Of a stretch of 15,585 bases of DNA, positions 1 to 6,475 are shown one piece after another (position 1 is the stretch's first letter; each line of letters opens with the position of its first letter). The notes below the pieces were generated by a model. The model was given only the letters and a program-made list of their open reading frames with translations, searched no databases and was not told where the DNA came from. The position numbers and the translations under genes were made by a program. The stretch is from GCA-2737595 sp037138535 (GTDB lineage Bacteria; Actinomycetota; Actinomycetes; Nanopelagicales; Nanopelagicaceae). The stretch is taken from the NCBI GenBank assembly GCA_037138535.1, contig JBAXIG010000037.1, positions 1-15,585 of the forward strand, read 5' to 3'.

Positions 1-55
1 CGTCCGAAGACACAGGTTCCTAAGACCTGCGTGTCTGCCATTTCACCACTCCCGC
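1..55 (-). tRNA. tRNA-Leu (anticodon UAG), 5' part, cut by window edge
   Basis: Read on the minus strand, the sequence starts with the acceptor half-stem GCGGGAG (55 to 49). A D-arm follows, then an anticodon stem CAGGT/ACCTG enclosing the loop CTTAGGA, whose middle triplet is TAG (plus-strand 22-20). A long variable arm starts with TGTC-TTCG-GACG, typical of class II tRNAs such as Leu. The rest of the variable arm, the T-arm and the 3' acceptor strand lie beyond position 1. UAG reads CUN leucine codons. The visible part has no defect. Confidence 0.93.
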
Positions 56-100
56 AAACGATCCCGAAGGAGCGCAATAAATCATTGCATCCTATCGCGT

Positions 101-121
101 GGGGTAGCCTCTGATCACATG
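101..121 (+). promoter_or_regulatory. candidate leaderless-type promoter of the GroES-like gene
   Basis: A TAGCCT hexamer (105-110, pattern TAnnnT) ends 8 nt before the ATG at 119. No purine-rich ribosome binding site lies between them. This arrangement fits a leaderless transcript, which is common in Actinobacteria. No convincing -35 box is visible at normal spacing. The rest of 56-118, between the tRNA and this gene, shows nothing else. Confidence 0.35.
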
Positions 122-463
122 AGTGATGCGCCGGAAAACCCTCTCCCTATCAAGATGCTCCACGACCGAGTCATGGTGGCAACCGATGGCGTAGAAGGCG
201 AGCGACGCTCCCTCAGTGGCATTGTCATCCCAGCCACAGCGTCGGTGGGCAAGCGTCTCGCCTGGGCAGTTGTCGTGGCCACTGGGCCGAATGTGCGCTC
301 CCTGGAAGTGGGGGATCGGGTGCTTTATGACCCGGAGGACCCCAACGGTCAGGGTGCGGTCGAAGTGCGTGGCCAGTCATACACCCTTCTCCGGGAACGA
401 GATATTCATGCCATGGCTTCGCCTCGCTTGAGTGACAGCGGGGGAACCGGGCTCTACCTTTAG
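119..463 (+). CDS. GroES-family (Cpn10-like) co-chaperonin-related protein
   Basis: This is a 114-residue protein of the Cpn10 beta-barrel family. The family pattern is clear: a start resembling 'plxdRVlV' (KMLHDRVMVATD, residues 13-24), a 'GGIVIP'-like turn (SGIVIPATA, 33-41), a GDRVLYDP segment (64-71) and a C-terminal YTLLRERDIHAM stretch matching the usual 'ill..dILAvi' end. It is longer than the usual ~97 residues because of both tails. No groEL lies next to it. Many Actinobacteria carry such a stand-alone second GroES-like protein with no assigned partner, so a role as the normal GroEL lid should not be assumed. It is followed after 3 nt by a membrane protein gene, so the two are probably co-transcribed. 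Confidence 0.88.
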   Translation: MSDAPENPLPIKMLHDRVMVATDGVEGERRSLSGIVIPATASVGKRLAWAVVVATGPNVRSLEVGDRVLYDPEDPNGQGAVEVRGQSYTLLRERDIHAMASPRLSDSGGTGLYL

Positions 464-466
464 CAC

Positions 467-1297
467 ATGCCTTTAGCCTCGAAGAAGAACCCTGCGCTCC
501 AGATTCTCTCTGGAATCTTGCTCTCTATCACTCTCTCGTTATCAATCATTTCCGTGGGGCTCTGGTGGACGCTCTTGCGAGATGGCGCCGCCGGCGAAAT
601 TTCCCAATCAGCGATTGCTGATGCAGACGTCCAGCGCGGGTTAGCAGTTGAGTTACTCAATAAGTTTGCCGAAGGTGCTGACCCGGAAACCGCAGCAGTT
701 ATTTCGGAGAAGCGTGCTGACTTGGAGTTGGCACTCGATAAAGTGCTTGCAGATCCCGCAACAGCAGAAAAAATAAGTGCGATCGCAAACTCCGTGGCTG
801 ACGCACTCGCCTCCGATAGGGGAACCGTCACTGTGGATGTGCGCCCACTACTGACATCGGCGCTCAATGCGTTGAATGTTGAGCTCGGTGACGCCAAAGT
901 GCCTGTGAGCGATATAGCAGATATGAAACCGATTGTGCTGGGAGAAGATTCTCCATTACCAAACCTCAGCGCCACCAAAACCAAAGCGACCACTGGAGCG
1001 ATCGTAAGTGCGCTCCTCGCCATAGGTTTCGGATTCCTCTACTTCCTATTCACTCGCCGCCGCTCTTTGAGCTTTGGCATCATGGCACTCGCCCATGGCG
1101 GATTCTTCTTACTCCTTTCATTGCTCATACCCAAGGTGGCTAACTCTCAAGTAGGGGAAGGGCTGGCGAATTCAATCGCTGGAGTGGTTGTTTCTAAAGT
1201 ATTCTCAGGTCCGCTAACCCTTTCCATCGTTTCGCTCGTGGCCGGCGCCTTGTTGATCGCGCTCCACATCGTCAAAACACGGAAGGCAACAGCATGA
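467..1297 (+). CDS. membrane protein with one large external domain and four predicted helices
   Basis: I do not recognise a named family. The 276-residue product has a basic N-terminus and a first hydrophobic helix (about 12-36). A hydrophilic, Ala/Asp/Glu-rich and probably helical domain follows (about 38-172). Three closely packed hydrophobic helices come next (about 175-195, 203-222, 248-268), then a basic tail (VKTRKATA). With positive charges at both ends, the central domain is most likely outside the cell. No catalytic motif is visible. The ATG lies 3 nt after the GroES-like stop with no clear ribosome binding site, so its translation is probably coupled. Its stop overlaps the next start (ATGA at 1294-1297). 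The membrane topology is sound; the function is unknown. Confidence 0.8.
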   Translation: MPLASKKNPALQILSGILLSITLSLSIISVGLWWTLLRDGAAGEISQSAIADADVQRGLAVELLNKFAEGADPETAAVISEKRADLELALDKVLADPATAEKISAIANSVADALASDRGTVTVDVRPLLTSALNALNVELGDAKVPVSDIADMKPIVLGEDSPLPNLSATKTKATTGAIVSALLAIGFGFLYFLFTRRRSLSFGIMALAHGGFFLLLSLLIPKVANSQVGEGLANSIAGVVVSKVFSGPLTLSIVSLVAGALLIALHIVKTRKATA

Positions 1298-2247
1298 GGG
1301 CTATTCAAATCTCCGAATTTGGCGGACCGGAAGTTTTGAAGCTGGTTGATATTCCAGCCCCCACGGCGGTCGTAGGTGAAGTCCTTATTGAAGTCAGTGC
1401 TTGTGGTATCAACTACGCCGACTCGCATCAAGCGGAGAACTCCTATCTTTCGCCGCAAACTCTGCCACTGATTCCAGGTGCCGAAGTGGTCGGTCGAAAT
1501 GCGAGTGGGCAACGCGTGGTGGCTTTAGTCCCCGGCGGCGGATATGCCGAAGTTGTTTCAGCTCCAGCGGCGCTTACTTTTCCCATTCCAGATGGCGTAA
1601 GCGATGGAGCGGCGCTCGCAGCTATTTTGCAAGGAACAACCGCGGTGCACCTTTTACGTACGAGCGCTCATCTCCAAGATCGCGAGAGCGTTCTCGTGCA
1701 TGCCGCTGCTGGTGGCGTAGGCACCATTGCAGTGCAACTCGCAAAACTTTGGGGTGCGAAAGTTATCGGAAGTGCATCCTCTGCCGATAAGCGCGAACTT
1801 GTTTCATCACTTGGAGCGGATGCGGTCATCGATCCTGCCGAAGTCGATCTCACCGCAGCGATTGTGGCTGCTAACGGAGGAAAGAAAGTAAATATTGTTC
1901 TTGAAATGACTGGTGGCAAAGTTTTCGATCAAAGTTTGCAGGCGCTCGCTCCGTTTGGCCGGCTTGTCACATTTGGAATGGCTTCGCGCTCGGCACCCGA
2001 ACCTCTTCAAGCCGGCGCGCTCATGGGGACTTCGCGTGCGGTGATTGGTTTTTGGTTGGCGCATTGCATGGCACGGCCTGATCGCATGATTGCTCCGCAA
2101 CTCGCTGAACTCTTTGAATTGATCGAGTCGGGCAAGATAAAGGCAGTGATAGGTGGAAGTTATCCGCTCTCGGAAGCAAAGCGCGCGCATGAAGATCTCA
2201 GGGCTCGCAAGACCATCGGAAAAGTCTTCCTCGACCCAAAGAAATAG
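1294..2247 (+). CDS. NAD(P)H:quinone oxidoreductase, zinc-free MDR family
   Basis: This is a 317-residue member of the medium-chain dehydrogenase/reductase superfamily, quinone oxidoreductase branch. The N-terminal GroES-like catalytic fold contains FGGPEVLKL (9-17) and the substrate-side segment ACGINYADSHQ (36-46). The Rossmann fold carries the cofactor-binding AAAGGVG (137-143), with the later segment SLGADAVIDP typical of the family. The structural and catalytic zinc cysteine sets of alcohol dehydrogenases are absent, so it should be a zinc-free NADPH-dependent reductase of quinones or enals. The start overlaps the preceding stop by 4 nt, which points to translational coupling. The family is firm; the true substrate cannot be read from the sequence. 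Confidence 0.92.
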   Translation: MRAIQISEFGGPEVLKLVDIPAPTAVVGEVLIEVSACGINYADSHQAENSYLSPQTLPLIPGAEVVGRNASGQRVVALVPGGGYAEVVSAPAALTFPIPDGVSDGAALAAILQGTTAVHLLRTSAHLQDRESVLVHAAAGGVGTIAVQLAKLWGAKVIGSASSADKRELVSSLGADAVIDPAEVDLTAAIVAANGGKKVNIVLEMTGGKVFDQSLQALAPFGRLVTFGMASRSAPEPLQAGALMGTSRAVIGFWLAHCMARPDRMIAPQLAELFELIESGKIKAVIGGSYPLSEAKRAHEDLRARKTIGKVFLDPKK

Positions 2248-2274
2248 CCACGATAAATTATGGAAGCGGGCGCT

Positions 2275-2637
2275 ATGAATACGTTCAATCGAAAGCTTGG
2301 AGCAAAAATCACTGAACTCGTGGGCACCATGTGGTGTGCCTACCTCTTCGCGGCGATTGCACTCATCTCTCTACCTGCGGCCATCGCTACTCATAGCCTG
2401 ATCGTCATCGTGGCTTGGGCGGCGCAAACATTCATGCAGTTGGTCTTGCTCTCCATCATCATGGTGGGGCAGTCCGTCTCCGCTGATGCTGTGGCTCAGA
2501 AAATTGATGAGACTCATACCGCCTCACTGGCTGAGTTCGAGTTGGCCAAGGAGGCGCGCGCCTTTGCAACAGAGGAGCTGGCAGAGCTGAAGGCGATCAC
2601 CGCGGCACTGCACGCCAAAGTGCACGCCTCCCTGTAA
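2275..2637 (+). CDS. small two-helix membrane protein with helical cytoplasmic tail
   Basis: The product is 120 residues from the ATG at 2275, or 125 from an in-frame ATG at 2260. I prefer 2275: a GGAAG motif lies 8 nt upstream (2262-2266), whereas the 2260 start has only TAAATT before it, which looks more like a -10 box (2254-2259). Two hydrophobic helices (about 20-38 and 42-65) are joined by a very short turn. A polar segment rich in Ala and Glu follows (66-115), likely one helix or coiled coil. The VGTMWCAYLFA and WAAQTFMQLVLL segments look like a conserved actinobacterial family of unknown function. The stop codon sits inside a 15-bp tandem repeat. Confidence 0.8.
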   Translation: MNTFNRKLGAKITELVGTMWCAYLFAAIALISLPAAIATHSLIVIVAWAAQTFMQLVLLSIIMVGQSVSADAVAQKIDETHTASLAEFELAKEARAFATEELAELKAITAALHAKVHASL

Positions 2638-2664
2638 TTCGGTTTCGGGTAATTCGGTTTCGGG
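2635..2664 (+). repeat. 15-bp perfect tandem duplication spanning a stop codon
   Basis: TAATTCGGTTTCGGG occurs twice in a row (2635-2649 and 2650-2664). The first TAA is the stop codon of the small membrane protein gene. It is probably a recent slippage duplication. Confidence 0.95.
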
Positions 2665-2669
2665 CGGGC

Positions 2670-2696
2670 GGATTTCCGGCGAATTCTGCGAAATCC
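2670..2696. repeat. 7-bp inverted repeat upstream of the exporter operon
   Basis: GGATTTC (2670-2676) and GAAATCC (2690-2696) are exact inverted repeats around a 13-nt loop. No T-run follows, so it is not a standard terminator. It could be an operator for the exporter operon starting at 2767. The rest of 2638-2766 holds CCCC-AC-GGGG (loop too short for a hairpin) and no clear -10/-35 pair. Confidence 0.4.
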
Positions 2697-2766
2697 CTGG
2701 TAACCCCACGGGGAGTGACAGTCTCATCACAGGGTTTTCACAGAATCACGCTCAATCCTCGAACGT

Positions 2767-4560
2767 ATGAGCAAAGGCAAAATTCGCGTATTCCTGGTCA
2801 ATATTTTCCTTCTCGCCGTGGTTGCTGCCGCCGGCACCTGGGGGTGGAAAACTCTCCACCCCACGGCAGTAGTGGAGGCCGCCGCGCAAACCACCACGGT
2901 GAGTACCGGAGTGGTCACTTCATCGGTCTCTGCCAGTGGAAAAGTAGTGAGTCCGGGGGATATTGCGGTGGCACCCACGGTGAGTGGGACCTTGATTGCG
3001 GTGAACGTGGTCGTGGGGCGGCACGTTACGCAGGGAGAAATTTTGGCTCAGATTGATCCAGCAGCGCAGAAGCAGGCGCTCGAGCAGGCGATCAATAGTC
3101 AAACGAGTGCCAAGAATGCTCTGCTCAATGCACAGTCGGCGCTCGAAAAATTAAAGAAAGTAAAAACTGCCGACGAAATCAAACAAGCCGAATTGCAGCT
3201 CGCTTCTCAGAAAGCAAGTGTTGATACGACGCAACAAACCCTTGATGACCAGACCGTGCTTTTGGCAGCAAACGTTGCTACCTATCAAGCAAGTGTGGAT
3301 GCCGCAAAGAAAACGCTAGATGACACGACTGCCAATCAAGTCGACGCGGCGGTCGGCTATCAGAATTCAGTTGATGCGGCGAAGACCAATCTTGATGCTT
3401 CTCAAGCCACTTTCGACAATTATTCCCGAATTTTTTCGGGCTTGACTCTCGAGTTTTGTAATTCTCTTTCGGTTACGTCAAGTAATTGCACTACCTATTT
3501 GGGTAATTATAACTCCCTTCAAAGCGCTAAGAATTCTTATAGCAACGCGCTCCTCAGCCAAAAGACTAGTGTCAAGAAAGATGCGCAAACTTTGGCAGGG
3601 TTGCAGGTAGCTTACCAAAATTCGCTGACGAGCCAGACTGCTAACTTGAAGAAAGATGCGATCTCACTCGCTAATTTCAAGAAGGCAGTCGTGACATCAA
3701 AGGCTTCGTACGAGTTGTACGTCACTACCCAAGCAATTACCAACGCCCCAGCCACGCAAACCGACCTAGATGCTGCGCAACGTTCGATCGAATCTGCAGC
3801 CGCCGGCATTAACTCCGCTCAGGCATCGTATGACACGGCCGCACGTAACCTCGCTGGCACTACGGTGAAGGCCCCCGTCGATGGGGATGTCGCTTCAATC
3901 TCTGCTGTGGTGGGGCAAAATGCGCCGACTGCAACAAATAAAGCTAGCGGCGTTGTGTCTGGCTTTATTGTGCTAACGAACGTGAGTGCGTTGCGAGTGC
4001 AAGCAAGTTTCTCCGAAGCTGATGCCTCGAAAATCGTGGCGGGTCAAACCACAATTTATTCTTTCGAGGCAATGCCGAGCGTTACTGCTGTCGGAACGGT
4101 TGCACGCGTAGATATTTTGCCCACGACTACCAATAATGTTGTCACCTACGCCGTCGATATGGATATCACTGGTGGGGTTCCAGGCTTAAAGCCCGGCATG
4201 ACTACAACAGCAACCATCACGACTGGAAATGTCCCGAACGCGCTCCGAGTTACTGCACAAGCGGTCACTATTCGTGGCACCACTTCAACGGTGCGTTTGG
4301 TGAAGACGGTGAAGGGAAAGCAAACATTCACTACCACCCCAGTGGTGGTTGGTCTCAAGGGAGATTCCTTTGTGGAGATTCAATCTGGCGTAAAGAATGG
4401 CGACACAGTCGCCCTCAATGCGGCTGCGCAATCCACTATCTCAAGTAACGGATTCGCACGAGGCGGAGTCCCAGCTGGAATCGGCGCCGGAGGGATCTCA
4501 GTTGGCGGCGGTGGCGGTGGCGGTGGCGGTGGCGGAGGCGGCGGAGGTCGAAACGGATGA
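2767..4560 (+). CDS. MacA/HlyD-type membrane-fusion (adaptor) subunit with long coiled coil and poly-Gly tail
   Basis: This 597-residue protein is the extracytoplasmic adaptor of the ABC exporter encoded just downstream. An N-terminal helix anchors it (about 6-26). The first half of the biotinyl-lipoyl-like domain follows (about 53-100; TVSGTLIAVNVVVGRHVTQG). A long Ala/Gln/Lys/Asp-rich coiled-coil hairpin spans about 101-360, with the turn near two cysteines (C231, C241). The second lipoyl half (VKAPVDGDVASISAVVGQ, about 367-384) and the beta-barrel and membrane-proximal domains (about 400-555) complete the fold. Residues 580-594 are 15 consecutive glycines before a final RNG. MacA proteins are usually near 370-400 residues; the excess is mostly in the hairpin and the tail. 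The stop overlaps the ATPase start by 4 nt. No ribosome binding site precedes the ATG. An AT-rich patch codes for the hairpin turn. Confidence 0.9.
   Translation: MSKGKIRVFLVNIFLLAVVAAAGTWGWKTLHPTAVVEAAAQTTTVSTGVVTSSVSASGKVVSPGDIAVAPTVSGTLIAVNVVVGRHVTQGEILAQIDPAAQKQALEQAINSQTSAKNALLNAQSALEKLKKVKTADEIKQAELQLASQKASVDTTQQTLDDQTVLLAANVATYQASVDAAKKTLDDTTANQVDAAVGYQNSVDAAKTNLDASQATFDNYSRIFSGLTLEFCNSLSVTSSNCTTYLGNYNSLQSAKNSYSNALLSQKTSVKKDAQTLAGLQVAYQNSLTSQTANLKKDAISLANFKKAVVTSKASYELYVTTQAITNAPATQTDLDAAQRSIESAAAGINSAQASYDTAARNLAGTTVKAPVDGDVASISAVVGQNAPTATNKASGVVSGFIVLTNVSALRVQASFSEADASKIVAGQTTIYSFEAMPSVTAVGTVARVDILPTTTNNVVTYAVDMDITGGVPGLKPGMTTTATITTGNVPNALRVTAQAVTIRGTTSTVRLVKTVKGKQTFTTTPVVVGLKGDSFVEIQSGVKNGDTVALNAAAQSTISSNGFARGGVPAGIGAGGISVGGGGGGGGGGGGGGGRNG
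4504..4548 (+). repeat. GGN codon run encoding 15 glycines
   Basis: Fifteen consecutive glycine codons, mostly alternating GGC and GGT, form the tail of the fusion protein. Such a tract is prone to slippage, so its length may vary between strains or be miscounted in assembly. Confidence 0.95.
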
Positions 4561-5255
4561 CATTCGTAATCGATGTTCGCAACGTCATTAAACGCTACGG
4601 CGTCGGAGATGCGTCCATCTTTGCCCTCAATGATGTTTCATTGAGCATTGAACCGGGGGAATATGTGGCGATTATGGGGCCATCTGGTTCTGGAAAATCG
4701 ACCCTCATGAACATTATGGGGGCCCTCGATAACGTGACTGCAGGCGAGTACTTCCTCGATGGCATTGATGTCTCTTCCCTCGGGGAGAACGAACTTTCGA
4801 TTGTGCGTGGCAGAAAAATTGGCTTCATCTTTCAATCATTTAACTTGGTGCCGCGCACGTCGGCTCTAGCCAACGTGGAGTTACCACTGGCTTATCAAGG
4901 GATCAAATTGAAAGAGCGCCGCCTGCGGGCTTTGAAGGCGCTCGATCTTGTAGGGCTATCTGATCGTGTCAACCACGAACCGACTGAACTCTCTGGAGGA
5001 CAACAACAGCGGGCCGCAGTTGCACGCGCATTAGTAACTCGCCCAGCTCTTCTGTTAGCTGATGAACCTACTGGCGCGCTTGACTCGAAGTCGACGAAAG
5101 ACTTACTTGATCTCTTTGATCAAATCAACGAAGCTGGACGCACGGTCGTTGTGATTACACACGAGAATGATGTGGCTGCGCGGGCAAAACGGATCATTCG
5201 TATGCGAGATGGCAAGATTATCGAAGACGTACTCAACTCGAAGAAGATCGCATGA
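4557..5255 (+). CDS. ABC exporter ATP-binding subunit (MacB/LolD-type)
   Basis: This 232-residue cytoplasmic ATPase powers the exporter. All nucleotide-binding motifs are intact: Walker A GPSGSGKST (41-49), Q-loop glutamine Q93 in FIFQSFNLVPR, signature LSGGQ (145-149), Walker B LLLADE (165-170), D-loop SALD-like GALDSKS, and H-loop H202. FQSFNLVPR and DEPTGALDSK are typical of the MacB/LolD/FtsE group, which work with FtsX-fold permeases rather than importers. Here ATPase and permease are separate chains, unlike fused E. coli MacB. The gene overlaps its neighbours by 4 nt on both sides (ATGA at 4557 and 5252), so the three subunits are translationally coupled. Confidence 0.96.
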   Translation: MTFVIDVRNVIKRYGVGDASIFALNDVSLSIEPGEYVAIMGPSGSGKSTLMNIMGALDNVTAGEYFLDGIDVSSLGENELSIVRGRKIGFIFQSFNLVPRTSALANVELPLAYQGIKLKERRLRALKALDLVGLSDRVNHEPTELSGGQQQRAAVARALVTRPALLLADEPTGALDSKSTKDLLDLFDQINEAGRTVVVITHENDVAARAKRIIRMRDGKIIEDVLNSKKIA

Positions 5256-6475
5256 ATATTTTTGAGATCATTCGCTTCGCCTTTCGTGGGTTAATTGCCA
5301 ATGGCCTGCGCTCAGCACTCACCACATTAGGAATTCTTATTGGTGTGGGGTCGGTCATCGTGCTCACAGCGGTCGGTAACGGCTCGAGCAAAGCGATCTC
5401 TTCTAGTATTGAAAAATTAGGTACTAATACCATCACGGTGCAGCGTGGTGGTGGTGGCTTCGGTCCGTCAGCAAGAAACCGCCAGGGCGCTACTAAGCCG
5501 CTCACGGTTGCAGACACGATTGCATTAGTAGATCCAGCGAAGGCCCCGAACGTTAAACAAGCCGCGCCGGTGGCCAATGCCAACGGAGTCACTTGTACGA
5601 ATGGGGCAGAAAGCTCATCTCCGTCGACATTTTCAGGCACATGGCCCGCCTACTTCGAAGCGAGTAATACTCCCGTTCATATCGGCACCTACTTTACAAA
5701 TGACGATGTGACAGAAGGGCGTCGTGTAGCGGTGATTGGCAAAACGACGGCGACCGAACTCTTTGGTACTGACTCACCACTTTCAAAAGTGATCCAGTGC
5801 GGCGGGATTCCATTCACGGTCGTCGGAGTAGCTGATACCAAGGGCTCTAACGGTTTTCAAGATGGAGACAGTTTGTTGATAGCCCCAGTCACCGCCGTGC
5901 AGCGCACACTCACCGGTTATCAATCACTTTCATCCATCATCGTTCAGGCAAAGTCAGCCTCCGTGCAAGACCTTGCGCAGAACGAGATTCAAGCGATTCT
6001 CGATCCACGTCACTTGGTGAAGAGCGATGCAACTCGCGATTATCGACTTCTCAATCAGGCCAGTCTTTTACAAACCACGTCTGATACAAATCAGGTCTTT
6101 ACGGTATTACTAGCCGCCGTTGCTGCCATCTCGCTTCTCGTGGGCGGGATCGGCATTACTAACATCATGTTAGTGACAGTGGTGGAGCGCACTCGAGAGA
6201 TCGGTATTCGCAAAGCCATTGGCGCCCCACGCAGCGCCATCCTTGGGCAATTCCTCATCGAGGCCACCATCCTTTCGCTCCTTGGTGGCGTGCTTGGCGT
6301 GATCGCAGGCTTTGTAGGCTCCCACTTCACGATCGTAGGGGTGAAGCCTGTCATCGTTCCCTCTTCAGTCTTTCTAGCATTCGGAGTGAGTGTCCTGATC
6401 GGGCTCTTCTTCGGGAGTTACCCAGCAAGTCGCGCAGCATCCCTACGACCGATCGAGGCACTTCGTCATGAGTGA
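5252..6475 (+). CDS. ABC exporter permease, MacB/FtsX fold
   Basis: This 407-residue permease has the MacB layout. One N-terminal helix (about 21-42) follows the motif GLRSALTTLGILIGVGSVI. A large extracytoplasmic domain spans about 45-280. Three C-terminal helices follow (about 282-308, 330-356, 371-392), with the family motifs VVERTREIGIRKAIGA (310-325) and SYPASRAASLRPIEALRHE at the end. Two cysteines, C115 and C183, lie in the external domain and could form a disulfide. A glycine/Arg-Asn segment (QRGGGGFGPSARNRQG, 64-79) near the start of the external domain echoes the tail of the fusion protein and parts of the next gene product. The substrate cannot be told from the sequence; relatives move macrolides, peptides, lipids or lipoproteins. 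Confidence 0.95.
   Translation: MNIFEIIRFAFRGLIANGLRSALTTLGILIGVGSVIVLTAVGNGSSKAISSSIEKLGTNTITVQRGGGGFGPSARNRQGATKPLTVADTIALVDPAKAPNVKQAAPVANANGVTCTNGAESSSPSTFSGTWPAYFEASNTPVHIGTYFTNDDVTEGRRVAVIGKTTATELFGTDSPLSKVIQCGGIPFTVVGVADTKGSNGFQDGDSLLIAPVTAVQRTLTGYQSLSSIIVQAKSASVQDLAQNEIQAILDPRHLVKSDATRDYRLLNQASLLQTTSDTNQVFTVLLAAVAAISLLVGGIGITNIMLVTVVERTREIGIRKAIGAPRSAILGQFLIEATILSLLGGVLGVIAGFVGSHFTIVGVKPVIVPSSVFLAFGVSVLIGLFFGSYPASRAASLRPIEALRHE

Noticed and set aside
460..1023. 187-codon minus-strand open frame opposite the membrane protein gene.
   Set aside because: The plus-strand frame has coherent membrane helices and fits the overlapping gene chain; the minus frame is Ser/Ala-rich without domain features.
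467..1297. Possible assignment of the four-helix protein to a named transporter.
   Set aside because: Four helices with one large external loop and no transport motif; no family recognised.
3425..3440. CCCGAA-TTTT-TTCGGG as an intrinsic terminator.
   Set aside because: It lies inside the fusion protein reading frame, the T-run is in the loop and not after the stem; kept only as a mark of an unusual segment.
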